From contig OX439131.1 of assembly GCA_949318235.1 (NCBI GenBank), forward strand, positions 12,645,700-12,709,699: 64,000 nt of DNA. The letters run 5' to 3'. The DNA is from Ecdyonurus torrentis. Taxonomy: Eukaryota; Arthropoda; Insecta; Ephemeroptera; Heptageniidae. Position 1 is the first letter of the stretch; the number at the start of each line of letters is the position of its first letter. Positions 1-27,194 of the stretch are shown here, in pieces. The notes beneath the pieces are model-generated. The model worked only from the letters and a program-made list of their open reading frames with translations, did no database searches and was not told the DNA's origin. Both the position numbers and the translations under genes were made by a program.

Positions 1-2450
<2,450 letters not shown>

Positions 2451-2453
2451 CGC

Positions 2454-2490
2454 ATATATAGAAGCGGTGCAAGTGGCGGTGCTCATACCA
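2454..2490 (+). promoter_or_regulatory. Putative core promoter of the secreted-protein gene
   Basis: TATATAG at 2454-2460 is followed, about 31 nt on, by an initiator-like TCATAC with A at 2485. The first ATG of the secreted protein lies about 30 nt further at 2515. Spacing fits a TATA-Inr promoter with a very short 5' UTR. The local GC content is higher than in the flanks. The call is inferred from sequence alone. Confidence 0.5.
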
Positions 2491-2514
2491 GCTTGCGCTC
2501 TTCAACTCTACACC

Positions 2515-16339
<13,825 letters not shown>

Positions 16340-17187
16340 CCCGGCAACTCTTCACACTCGGGTCGGGAGGGTGAAGGTGGTGGTGGGACCGGGAACCATG
16401 AGTCAAAACCTTCATTTTTCTATATATAATTTATTTATTTTTTCATCATTTTGTATCATGCATGTTAATTTATTAAATTATTATTTCAGTTTTTAAGATC
16501 TCATAATTTATTTGGGACTGTAAACAAAATACAAAAATTTATAAGTTCATTTTATTATAAGAGTTTCATCGCATTGTATCTCGTACATTACACCTCTTTT
16601 TGTTTTTAAGTTCATAAGTGATTTTTCAAACAAACATCAAATAAAAATATTTTTTAAATTTAAAATTTTGTGTTTTATTATTTAGAGGCCTATAGTAATA
16701 ATAATATTTGCAGGACAGACTAAAATATATATTTATAAAAGATAAACTATAATGGGAGGCATAAATAAATATCTAATAAAGAGGGAGAAATATCATCGTA
16801 ACAATTTCCATTATGTTAAAGTTGTGATTATTATAGACCTGCGTTCTCTAAATTTATCAAAAATTATATAAACTTATTATGCTTCCTAACATTCGCAATA
16901 TTAATATTATTATAATAATAGGGTAATAGCAGGGTTAGTAGAGGGGTAATAGGATGTGTTACATTTTTCTATTTTGACGGTAGTGGTCAAAATTCAATGC
17001 GTCTATTTCTTTTATTTATTTATTTATTTTTTCTTCATACCATGCACCTACGAATTGAAATCGGAGGGGGCCTATGAAATTTAAAAATCTGTATAATATC
17101 GTTGAATAAAACCTCTATATTGTTTTAAGCATTTAGTTTAATAACTTAATAATTAAAATTACATTAATATATATATATATATATATA

Positions 17188-17361
17188 CAGGGTCGGACTG
17201 GCAATGAAGGGGCCTCGTCCGCAAAAGGGGTGTAACATTCTCTTTAGGGGCCACAAAGGGGGCGTAACATCCTAGTTACGCCCCTTTTTGGGCCTTAGGG
17301 GCCTCTAAACAAGGGGGGCCACGTCCGCAATTGCGGACTTGCTCTTATGGCCAGTCCGAGC

Positions 17362-17364
<3 letters not shown>
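17188..17364. mobile_element. hAT-type MITE inserted in an AT microsatellite
   Basis: The element is 177 bp and much richer in GC than its flanks. It has terminal inverted repeats CAGGGTCGGACTGGC and GGCCAGTCCGAGCCTG and internal hairpins around GGGGCC stretches. CAGGG-type ends and an 8-bp target duplication are typical of hAT elements. Here both sides are TATATATA, which fits but is not proof because the flank is a microsatellite. Confidence 0.8.
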
Positions 17365-17403
<39 letters not shown>

Positions 17404-17962
17404 CCAGGTTTAGTTTTAATACCTAAATAATTTTTAATGTATATATCATTTTATGATAATAATTAATTTTTTGAAATGTATGTAGCTCTAAGCTTTATTT
17501 ATTAAGCTCTGTAAAGTGCAGGTAAATTTGACTCTGAAAATTTTCTCATAAATATAATGACATTTTTTTTCTCTTTTTGAAACGTTATTTTATAAGTATA
17601 TAATATTATATTTTTTATATTCATAATTATACGTATGTGCGTACATGTAAGCTTGCCTCATATATTGTGCTCGCTTTATTTACATATTAATTTTTACTTC
17701 AAATAGCAAAAAGATTGTATCATATAGATAAAAAAAAAATTGTTACTATTTTATAGTAACAAAAGGCATATTTATGTAAGTTCAAAATTCGTGGTTCACT
17801 AATATAACTAAAATAACGATGATCAGGTTTAAGGTGAACAGGAGACACGAATAAAAACGAACAAAAATAAACTGCGGGTTCTTCACTTTAACTCGTAATT
17901 TATTATCGTAGTCGAATAAGTACAATATAATTATAGAGTCTGCTGTGACAAAATAATAATGC

Positions 17963-18119
<157 letters not shown>

Positions 18120-18563
18120 TTGAGCTCACACGAGCAACCTGCTGAGCTGAGCAAACCTATACTGAGCTTTTCAGCTATATGATTGTCTGTCGGTGTGTCT
18201 GTCTCTGACGTGCGTGTGTTTGGCTGGCCAAGCTTTTATTGAGTATTAAAGTAAACATTTACATAAATCATGAGATGACCACAGCGCACAATTTTGGGGA
18301 TGAATCAGTATTCAAAGCTATGATTTTATGCACTTTGAGTATTTACTATTTAAACTTCTCTCACTTCATCATCAATACAAATATGACGTACAATTTCAAT
18401 AACAAGTTTCGACATACAGCAATATTAAACTATACAATTATGAATATTATAGAAATTATAATATAAATCATTTTTTACTATTTTTACCCTAACATATATA
18501 GTGTACGACGCAAAGTGCAATAAATTAATTAGATATCTGTACTCTCTAGGAAGAAATAATCAA

Positions 18564-18693
18564 TGGACCACTTGCAATAAAATGTTTTTAATTCTTGCAG
18601 CAAGTATAAGTGAAAACGATTTTTGCATAAGAAATGCATTAAGAATGAATCAAATTATTTTAAAAAGTTCATTCATTTATTGCAAGTGGTCAA
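18564..18693. mobile_element. MITE-like element, copy 1 of a two-copy family
   Basis: About 130 bp with inverted ends TGGACCACTTGCAATA and TATTGCAAGTGGTCA. The interior contains GTGAAAACGATTTTTGCATA and a GTTCATTCATT stretch, both shared with the second copy at 44895-45022. Confidence 0.8.
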
Positions 18694-19711
18694 TATTATT
18701 TCTAAGGAAAAGAAAAATTCACATTAAAATTAAAAGCATTGGATTTTATAGGCTTTAAATATGGCTCCTCAATATAATTTAACCAGAAAAAAAAATTCTG
18801 CGTTCCATTACTGACAAAACTGACAAATTACTATAATATAAGCTGTGCGGTGAATCTTTGTTTTAGGACGAGTAAAAATTTGCCATATTATATTTTATTT
18901 TTACATTATATTATAATATAATGTATGCAATAGACTTTCTAGTCATGACTACTGCCCACTGCAATGCCTTACACATGTTTTCCAACTGTGTGCACTTTTT
19001 TTAATTCCCCGATTATGGTCAGCGAGTTATCGATGCCTGTCCACGTCCAGAGATAACCGTCCACGTCCATCTCTTGTCTATGCGTCATCCAAAAAGTTTA
19101 AAACTTTTTCGCGCGTAAATTATTCAGTTTCAGTGTTCAGTTGGTATTTTTTGTTTACCAACCTAAGAAAATAAATCAATAAACAGCTGGTTAAAAAGAC
19201 AGATTTTTTTTTCTAAGTTGAAAGGGGTAGTGAATTCAAGTGAATTTTCATAAATTAAAGGAGTGGTAATTATTTTTCATTAATGTAGATATTTGCTAAT
19301 TTTAATGGAGTTACTGTCATAACGTAAAGGTGATCATATTACATTTTAGTATGTATATCATACGAGATACATTACAAGCCGAAATTTTTTAAGTTTTTGG
19401 CCGTCCTTATTGTATGCAAAGCAAAGCTACAAGTGGTAAAAAGGCCCACCATCAATTTTTTTGTTATGTTTTTAATAATATTAGTAAAAGTATAATTTTA
19501 TATGCAGCAAACTTCTCCCATTATATAATATTGTTAGCAATCACGATACATATATACATATTTATGTGCAATTTATTTTTAATAATACTGTAATAAAAAT
19601 CATACTGTTCTATTGTTGTGTTCCTTTATCGTTCTCTCTGCATAAAATTTAATATTTTTTTATTTGATATAGTAATATATAGCTTTATATTTTCAGGTAC
19701 GGTATTATAAT

Positions 19712-22700
19712 ATGGAATCCCGAATGTTTGAAGCTGTGAAGAAAGGAGAAGTTGACAAGTTACGATGCTTACTGGAATGTGGTGGACAGATACTATGTAC
19801 TGATCAAAATTCATCAAATTTACTTCATGTAGCTGTTCATAGTAATCAGGTGAAATGTGCTAAGCTTTTGATGGAAAAAGCTCCAAAGTTGGCACTGGAG
19901 AAAAACTCCTGGGGACGTACACCCCTGATTAGCGCATGCATTCCTATTGTAAATTTGGAAATGATCAAAGTTCTCATACAGAAAAAAGAAACTTTGGAAA
20001 TTTCAGATGATGATGGTCTCCATGTGCCTCTTCATTTAGGTAAAAAAAAAAAAAAAAAAAAAAAAAGAGTTCATTTCCATACTTAATTTTTAATGCTTTA
20101 ATTTATATATTGGTCAAAATGAAACAATACGTACAGTATTAATTAATTTATCTAAACAAAAAAAAAAAAAAGATTTTTGTTTTTGCAATTAAAAAAATAT
20201 TAGAGGTAGGGAGCAAACAATTAAGTTAATTCACTTTAAACTATAACGTAAGATAAAGTCCTCCTCGAGTTCAGTTACAGTACATGTTTTATTACTGCTC
20301 ATTCTTTTCATACTTTGGTCAATCAAGCATTCTTTGTTAAAGTATAATGCAAAACAAGTTGTTTAATTTGTATGTTCCAGTTGCCTCGGATGACGAAGGG
20401 TATGAAGCTACAAAGCTACTTTTGGAAAATGGAGCCACAATCAATGCACTTGATCGCAAAAGAATGTCTGTAATAAACCTGGCAATTAGAAATGGCAATA
20501 AAGCTATTATAGAGTTACTATTACAACATAATGCAGTACTTACAGACAAAGATTTTATGGATGTTGATGTCCGACATTTTTGGTCTATTCTTACACTACT
20601 GCTTAAAGTCAAACCAACTTGTGTTAATGCCAAGAATTTTAATGGTTACTCTTTGTTAATGCAAATTTCCAAGTTTGGAGAAGCTAATCAAGTGAAAGAA
20701 TTACTACGACTGGGAGCAGATATCAGTGCAAAATCTGATTCAGGGGTAACTGCTTTAATGGAAGCAGTTAAGTCAGGAGACTCTGAAGTGGTTAAAGTTC
20801 TTCTTGAAGCTGGTGCAGATCCACTAGCTCAAGATGTCAAAGGAAGAACAATTTTATCTTTGGCTTGCAAATGTGAATATCATGCAGAAGACATGCTCAA
20901 GTTAGTGCTGAATATTGAAGCCTTCAAAAATCCATCATTTAGATTCCAGTCACCTGAAGTTCATCCTCAATCAATAGTTCTACGTAAAAGACGCTCACCA
21001 GTATTATTGAAATTAATTGTAAATTCATACTTAAAAAATCCAACTCTAATAATTAATGAAGAATTTATGAATATTAATTTATTTAAAATATTTGACAGTC
21101 ATAATATGTCATTAGGACCAATAAGTTATTTATTACATAATCCTGAATGTTCTTTATTAACTTCAGATAAAATTACATTCCAACTTCTGAAATTATTAGT
21201 TGAAAATGATTATCCCGTAAATACTGGCCAAAGTTCTGTACCACCCTTGACGATATTATTCAGTTGGGATGTCAATGAAATTGAAGATATGAATGATTTT
21301 ATGAAGATAGCTGATTATCTTATAGACAAAGGAAAGGCAAATGTAAATGATATGTCATTAAATATCGTTGCAACAAAAGAAGAGTGGCCTGTTGTTGAAA
21401 ACTTGCGTCAAGAAACAAAATTACCTGATGCTCTTCTCATGGCATTTCTCTCTCGTAACCTGTCTGCAATTGAACTGATGCTACCTCATTGGTCTGCGCC
21501 TCCTCTTGCACTCCTTCTTCTAGATACAGAAATACAATCCTATGAGGTTGATGCATTGTATGATACTCTGGCTGCCTATGATGTGCCTGTAGGGACACAA
21601 CTTTGCAAAAGACTATCAGTTTTCCTGGAAAGGAAGTGTCATTCCTGCAGCGATGGTGGAGGGCATAAAGAACATTCCTGCTTCAGCAAGGTGTATCAAA
21701 AAACAATAAGTAAGTATAAGAAATTTATTGAAAAGTCTACTATGCGATATGTATAATAATAAAAAGATTTGATAGTAAAACACATAGATAAAGAAAATTT
21801 GTGGAATGGGAGATAGTATGGTCTTAAACTATTCCCCAATTTTTCGTAATCTATCTGTGTGCTTTACTAGCAAATCGTTTTATTATCTTATAAGAAATAA
21901 ATTTGAAAGAAAAGGACAGGAGAAACCAGCAAGGGCCTTACCATAGTGAAGAAAGTCCCATAGTTTGGTGAAAATCTTGCTAGCAAAGATATAAAAAACT
22001 AACACATTGGAAATATTTTGGCAATAAACTCCAATTGAGATGGAGTGTGTTATGTCTTCATCAGTCCTTACCCTTACAATAAATCATTCATAATTTCTCT
22101 CCGAGTCTGCAAGGACTGATAAAGGCATAACACACCCCATCTATCTTGGAGTTTATTGCAGATATATTTCCAATGTATTAGTTTTTTATATCTGTGCTAG
22201 CAAAAATTTTCAACAAACTATGGGACTCTCTTCACTATAGTAAGGCCTTTGCTGGTTTCTCCTATCCCTTACTTTCAAATTTATAATACCTAACCGCAAT
22301 GATTTATTTTTCTTAATATATCTTATGCGTATTAGGAAAAAACCATCGCGGTTAGTATTAATAAGTTTAAAAAAAAAAAAAATTTTTTAGAAAATAGTTG
22401 GTAGAGATTAGAGCACGTTGAATTGAAAATTAATAAAACGCGAAAATTCTCTAATTTAAATAGTAAATTGGGACTAGGGATCAAATATTCTAGCTTTAGC
22501 TAGTTAAAAAGTAGACGTTAAAGGGATGGAGGTATAGTGTCAAAATAAAATACGATGTGCCTAGCATCTCACGTCCTCACACTACGTCAAAGACACAACA
22601 TTATAAAACAGCATCAGACTTACTCTTTGCCTTAGACCGGTTTCGTCCTTTACCTAGGACTCATCAGTAAGGCTCGGCAGAGAGCTCTGTACAGCTAGAG

Positions 22701-25658
22701 ATGGCTCACACCACATCTGCTAACTGACTGAGCTGAGGAAGCAAGTGGCAGTCGCGTTTATATACGCGATGCCCCCGCAGCTGCACGCGCTGATTGGTTA
22801 AAATCGCGCGCACAAACTCGGCTTGCTGTTTAAAACCTCTCATCCTCACATTGTAATATAAAATCGTGTCTAAGAGGGGTGTATAAGACAGGCAGCCAGC
22901 AAGCAATAGTGTCCTCCCTCACTTCCCAGAGTTCCCCAACTCTAGAAAGATCGCGAGAACACTACGCCTACCGACTGCACAGTATCGTGATTCACGTTAG
23001 TTACATCGCTTTATATGTTGACACTGGGGTAGGAAAAGCAAAAAGGAGATAGAGTAGGAGAGATAGAATAAATATTATGCGCTTTGGCATATATAGTTTA
23101 ATTAATTTAGTACGTGCTCTTATTGACGTTGGCAAGTAAAAGGGCCGAATAAAATAAAAATGAAAGAATATTATTTACAAAAGCTTAAAATTAAAACAAA
23201 AAGATCGACTTGGCGATAATATGCGTATTAGGAAAAAACCATCGCGGTTAGTATTAATAAGTTTAAAAAAAAAAAAAATTTTTTAGAAAATAGTTGGTAG
23301 AGATTAGAGCACGTTGAATTGAAAATTAATAAAACGCGAAAATTCTCTAATTTAAATAGTAAATTGGGACTAGGGATCAAATATTCTAGCTTTAGCTAGT
23401 TAAAAAGTAGACGTTAAAGGGATGGAGGTATAGTGTCAAAATAAAATACGATGTGCCTAGCATCTCACGTCCTCACACTACGTCAAAGACACAACATTAT
23501 AAAACAGCATCAGACTTACTCTTTGCCTTAGACCGGTTTCGTCCTTTACCTAGGACTCATCAGTAAGGCTCGGCAGAGAGCTCTGTACAGCTAGAGATGG
23601 CTCACACCACATCTGCTAACTGACTGAGCTGAGGAAGAAAGTGGCAGTCGCGTTTATATACGCGATGCCCCCGCAGCTGCACGCGCTGATTGGTTAAAAT
23701 CGCGCGCACAAACTCGGCTTGCTGTTTAAAACCTCTCATCCTCACATTGTAATATAAAATCGTGTCTAAGAGGGGTGTAAGACAGGCAGCCAGCAAGCAA
23801 TAGTGTCCTCCCTCACTTCCCAGAGTTCCCCAACTCTAGAAAGATCGCGAGAACACTACGCCTACCGACTGCACAGTATCGTGATTCACGTTAGTTACAT
23901 CGCTTTATATGTTGACACTGGGGTAGGAAAAGCAAAAAGGAGATAGAGTAGGAGAGATAGAATAAATATTATGCGCTTTGGCATATATAGTTTAATTAAT
24001 TTAGTACGTGCTCTTATTAACGTTGGCAAGTAAAAGGGCCGAATAAAATAAAAATGAAAGAATATTATTTACAAAAGCTTAAAATTAAAACAAAAAGATC
24101 GACTTGGCGATAATATGCGTATTAGGAAAAAACCATCGCGGTTAGTATTAATAAGTTCAACGTGCTCTAATCTCTACCAACTATTTTCTAAAAATTTTTT
24201 TTTTTTTTTTTTTTTTTAAACTTATTAATACTAACCGCGATGGTTTTTTCCTAATACGCATATTATCGCCAAGTCGATCTTTTTGTTTTAATTTTAAGCT
24301 TTTGTAAATAATATTCTTTCATTTTTATTTTATTCGGCCCTTTTACTTGCCAACGTCATAATAAGAGCACGTACTAAATTAATTAAACTATATATGCCAA
24401 AGCGCATAATATTTATTCTATCTCTCCTACTCTATCTCCTTTTTGCTTTTCCTACCCCAGTGTCAACATATAAAGCGATGTAACTAACGTGAATCACGAT
24501 ACTGTGCAGTCGGTAGGCGTAGTGTTCTCGCGATCTTTCTAGAGTTGGGGAACTCTGGGAAGTGAGGGAGGACACTATTGCTTGCTGGCTGCCTGTCTTA
24601 CACCCCTCTTAGACACGATTTTATATTACAATGTGAGGATGAGAGGTTTTAAACAGCAAGCCGAGTTTGTGCGCGCGATTTTAACCAATCAGCGCGTGCA
24701 GCTGCGGGGGCATCGCGTATATAAACGCGACTGCCACTTGCTTCCTCAGCTCAGTCAGTTAGCAGATGTGGTGTGAGCCATCTCTAGCTGTACAGAGCTC
24801 TCTGCCGAGCCTTACTGATGAGTCCTAGGTAAAGGACGAAACCGGTCTAAGGCAAATAGAGATTAGTTTTACGAGCTGCTATATATAGTTCATACCCGTG
24901 CATACGATGCACTATGTGTCATATTTCGGCCTGGGTTTGAATATTTTTCTCTCTCTTTTGCCGGGTCCCTGAACTAACAAAGCACATTATCTCCCATTCC
25001 CCAAAAATCTTTTACCTCTCTTTTTTATGTGTTTCTATCTATCTTTTAATTATCAACCTATCGCAAAGTCGATTTTTTTTCCTAATTATATAATTATAAG
25101 AAATAAATGTAATTTTTGCTTGTGACAAAATTTGACATACATATACAGAGCAGTTGAATTTAAATAAACAGAACAATTACAATATTTACTATACATACTT
25201 ATATAGACTATAGATACTGTACTTGATTTTGTTTAGTAATAATAATCATATCTTTTATATAAAAAATGGAAATTATTTTCAGGTTTTGTACCAAAATGCA
25301 ATGAAATTTGTAATGCTGCACAGTCAATATTCTCTAGCAGCATGATTAAGTACAAGTTAAGAATTATATTTATCTATAATGACAAGGAAATTTTATTTAT
25401 AAACATATTGATATTTACCCAATTATTTGTGTTTTAGGTCAGCCAAGCAGTCTGCGAGTGCTTGCAAAGTATTGCGTCCGTCAATTGTACTCCAGTGTTA
25501 GTCAGAACTTCATGGAACAGCTAAGGAAGGTTTGCCCTCCTGGTTTAACAAGTTTTCTGCTAATGCAGAAGGACACATGCATGCCAGCAGATGAGGGGGA
25601 TACAGATTCAGCCACAAATACTCCAACAAAACTAGCTGGCAAGAGGCGCAAGATGTAA
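19712..25658 (+). CDS. Ankyrin-repeat and SOCS-box protein, 625 aa, 3 coding exons
   Basis: Coding exons are 19712-20039, 20381-21709 and 25438-25658, total 1878 nt, with consistent phases (1, then 1). Residues from about 3 to 290 form ankyrin-type helical repeats with motifs such as LLHVAVHSNQ, TKLLLENGATINALD, VKELLRLGADISAKS and VKVLLEAGADPLAQD. A region with a Cys/His cluster (KCHSCSDGGGHKEHSC) follows near residue 535. The last exon encodes a SOCS-box-like segment starting PSSLRVLAKYCVRQLY and ending CPPGLTSFLL, then a basic tail ending KRRKM. By family knowledge, SOCS boxes bind elongin B/C and Cullin-5, so the protein is likely a substrate receptor of a ubiquitin ligase. Its substrate is unknown. 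Which ASB subfamily it belongs to cannot be decided here. The final intron carries the ribozyme-bearing insertion. AATAAA lies at 26575-26580. Confidence 0.85.
21755..21887. mobile_element. Small hairpin element in the ankyrin/SOCS-box intron
   Basis: The left arm (AAAAAGATTTGATAGTAAAA, then CACATAGATA) is inverted-complementary to the right arm (TATCTGTGTGCTTTACTAGC, then AAATCGTTTT). It sits directly left of the 15-bp duplication that bounds the large composite insertion. Confidence 0.6.
21888..21902. repeat. Left target-site duplication of the composite insertion
   Basis: TTATAAGAAATAAAT occurs here and again, perfectly, at 25094-25108. The pair brackets the 3.2 kb composite insertion. 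A 15-bp exact match placed exactly at both edges is unlikely by chance, although the sequence is AT-rich. Confidence 0.75.
21903..22316. mobile_element. Snap-back element, part of the composite insertion
   Basis: Long imperfect inverted arms. The left arm holds AACCAGCAAGGGCCTTACC and the right arm its complement around GTAAGGCCTTTGCTGGTT. The tail after the right arm reads CTAACCGCAATGATTTATTT, a decayed version of the shared end motif. Relatives lie at 28279-28534, 43292-43708 and probably 48224-48912. Confidence 0.75.
22325..23220 (-). mobile_element. Tandem ribozyme unit 1 (896 bp)
   Basis: Starts ATGCGTATTAGGAAAAAACC and is followed head-to-tail by a near-identical unit. Judging by its promoter and ribozyme, the RNA-sense strand is minus. 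On that strand the order is promoter (CCAAT, TATATAAA, TCAGT), hammerhead motif, then a body ending in TAACCGCGATGGTTTTTTCC. A 66-residue open frame on the minus strand at 22706-22906 overlaps the promoter and is not considered a gene. Confidence 0.85.
22629..22673 (-). ncRNA. Hammerhead ribozyme motif, copy 1
   Basis: On the minus strand: stem I GCCTTA/TAAGGC (6 bp), core CTGATGA, stem II GTCC/GGAC with loop TAGGTAAA, core GAA, a 3-bp stem III ACC/GGT without a loop, and C at the cleavage position. Cleavage is predicted between 22635 and 22634. All invariant hammerhead residues are present. This is a type I layout with a minimal palindromic stem III (ACCGGT). Motifs of that design in Penelope-like elements and animal repeats are thought to act as dimers. 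Confidence 0.9.
23221..24114 (-). mobile_element. Tandem ribozyme unit 2 (894 bp)
   Basis: Same order of parts as unit 1. Visible differences include loss of TA in the GGGGTGTATAAGACAGG segment, GAAGCAAG changed to GAAGAAAG, and one G to A change in TATTGACGTTGG. It is followed by 43 bp of a third unit before the orientation flips at about 24158. Confidence 0.85.
23525..23569 (-). ncRNA. Hammerhead ribozyme motif, copy 2
   Basis: Identical over 45 nt to copy 1, with all core residues and stems intact. Predicted cleavage lies between 23531 and 23530, exactly 896 nt from the copy 1 site. Self-cleavage of a tandem transcript would therefore release a monomer of 896 nt. Confidence 0.9.
24685..24760 (+). 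promoter_or_regulatory. Internal promoter of the ribozyme element
   Basis: CCAAT at 24685-24689, TATATAAA at 24718-24725 and overlapping initiators TCAGTC and TCAGTT at 24751-24760. The segment between CCAAT and TATA is GC-rich (GCGCGTGCAGCTGCGGGGGC), unlike the rest of the intron. Arrangement and spacing fit an RNA polymerase II core promoter starting near 24748-24757, about 55-60 nt upstream of the ribozyme. The same sequence occurs on the minus strand in units 1 and 2. Confidence 0.6.
24809..24853 (+). ncRNA. Hammerhead ribozyme motif, copy 3
   Basis: Stem I GCCTTA at 24809-24814 pairs with TAAGGC at 24848-24853. Core CTGATGA is at 24815-24821, stem II GTCC at 24822-24825 with GGAC at 24834-24837, GAA at 24838-24840, stem III ACC at 24841-24843 with GGT at 24844-24846. 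The cleavage-site C is 24847, so cleavage is predicted between 24847 and 24848. All conserved positions match the hammerhead consensus. Confidence 0.92.
25094..25108. repeat. Right target-site duplication of the composite insertion
   Basis: Exact copy of the 15-bp sequence at 21888-21902, immediately right of the insertion tail. Confidence 0.75.
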
Positions 25659-27194
25659 ATCTGCACAATTACATCTCACATGGTTAAATGATCATTTTTA
25701 TCATCTCTAGAATGATGATAACTATATCAGCATTTGTTTTCCTTCTTCTTTTAAATGTGTATTAAAGTCAATGTATTTTTTATGTAAATTTACTAACCGT
25801 ATACTATTAATGTATACATTAAAGAATGTCTGGCCTAAAAATGCAATTTTTGCCTATTAATAGATTACTGTGACCTAATAAGACTTATACCACTAAAAAA
25901 ATTGGGAAAAATCCATTAATTAGATATTTTTCTAATTATTAACAAATTTCTTGTGAAGTAGAGGCTACTTCACAGAGAAAGTGCCCAACGGCAATAGCGC
26001 TCCCTATATTGTATACTAGATCTGGTGACTGTCTGATTGGCCTGAGATTCTGCCGTCACCTGAGAAGTGACCACTGAGAAAGGGTTGAAAAAATTACAAT
26101 GCAAGTACCACTAGTACTCGCATTGTTATTCTATATTTCGCACACCTACCAAGATTTGGAGGGGCTAAAATATACTTGTTGCAATGCAAGTATCCTCTCC
26201 ATAATAATAAAATAATGCAGAGTTTTACCTGAGACTGACTGAGGTACATAACTCATTACTTAAGTGTGCAATCAGTATACAGTATATCTGAAAGAGGGAG
26301 AATTCCCCTATTTTTAAAATAAATTTCCCCTGCTTTTTATTATTTCTTCAAAATATTTGCTTCAATGTTGCCGATGTCTGAAAATCTATACTATCTAATT
26401 ATTGGGTTATTATTTATTAATCAAAAAATTGGGATGCACTTTTTTAAATAATTATTTAAAAATAGCTTTCTTTGGTTTACAATGAAAGTTATATATTTTT
26501 TTTATGACGCCAGACATCCTTTAACAATTAATATAAACGCCATCATATAGAATGATGCATTTTATAAAATGTGCAATAAAACACATTTTGTTAAAAATAT
26601 AGTACAGTACAGTATATGTATTGTTAAATTTGAACATAAGATTAATTTTGAAATTAAAAAAACATTGTATGTTCAAATTTCTTATTGTGTACCCCTCTCC
26701 CCCCCCCCCCCCCTGCCCCCATTTAAGCCTTAAAGAAATCTTGCTCTCTACAAATTATTTCCTCCCTATGTGTCTATCTAGTCTATATATACGACACATC
26801 CTTGGTAAGTGTTTCCAAATCCTGCAAATAAAACTATATGAATGTAATACAACAACTGAAAATAAAAATAAAGTTTTATCAAACTTAAATCAACTTTTAT
26901 TTCTATGATACATTATTTTTATTAGTAGGCCTAATAATTAACAGTTATACACTAGCTATGCATTGAAGCTTCATGCATCATTAAACAAAATAATTATACA
27001 GTAGATCTCATACATTTATATATATACTATACCATATGTTAACAAAAATACTATTTGCTCAGTACTAAAGAAGATCAAAAATAAGGAATCTAGTTGTGCT
27101 CTTGAAATTTGTGTTTGTTATTGACAGCATACTTAGTGCTGAAAAGCACATTTAAGTGCACTTAATTAATCTGATCACAAAAATGATTGCATTG
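25659..27194. other. Convergent 3' UTR region between the ankyrin/SOCS-box gene and RAD54B
   Basis: Holds the 3' UTR of the ankyrin/SOCS-box gene, with AATAAA at 26575-26580, and the expected 3' UTR of RAD54B from the other strand. A poly-C run lies at about 26700-26713. No additional gene was seen. Confidence 0.6.

Larger units (their letters stand above)
24158..24857 (+). mobile_element. Inverted third ribozyme unit, partial
   Basis: Reads on the plus strand from CAACGTGCTCTAATCTCTACC through the end motif TAACCGCGATGGTTTTTTCC, the promoter and the hammerhead, and stops 4 nt after stem I (GGCAAA, then unrelated sequence). The break so close to the ribozyme suggests that RNA cleavage or its product defined the boundary. 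Its poly-T stretch is longer than in the other two copies. Confidence 0.85.
21903..25093. mobile_element. Composite hammerhead-ribozyme retroelement insertion, 3.2 kb
   Basis: From left to right: a snap-back element (21903-22316), two tandem units (22325-23220 and 23221-24114), a 43-bp start of a third unit (24115-24157), an inverted copy (24158 to about 24857) and a unique tail ending near AAGTCGATTTTTTTTCCTA. The whole is bracketed by a 15-bp duplication. Units are nearly identical; visible differences are single substitutions and a 2-nt indel, so the insertion looks young. No reverse transcriptase is encoded, so it must move with help from another element. Penelope-like elements and retrozymes are the known classes that combine tandem repeats, inverted partial copies and hammerhead motifs. 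Which of these applies is inference. Confidence 0.75.

Noticed and set aside
22325..24114. Tandem units as an assembly artefact
   Set aside because: The two units differ by several substitutions and a 2-nt indel, and the third is inverted with a different poly-T length. True duplication is more likely, although long reads would settle it.
22706..24776. A 64-66 residue frame present in all three ribozyme units
   Set aside because: The units are almost identical, so conservation of the frame is expected. It overlaps the CCAAT and TATA elements, and an indel changes its N-terminal part between copies.
22325..24857. CRISPR array
   Set aside because: The repeats are about 896 bp without spacers and the genome is eukaryotic.
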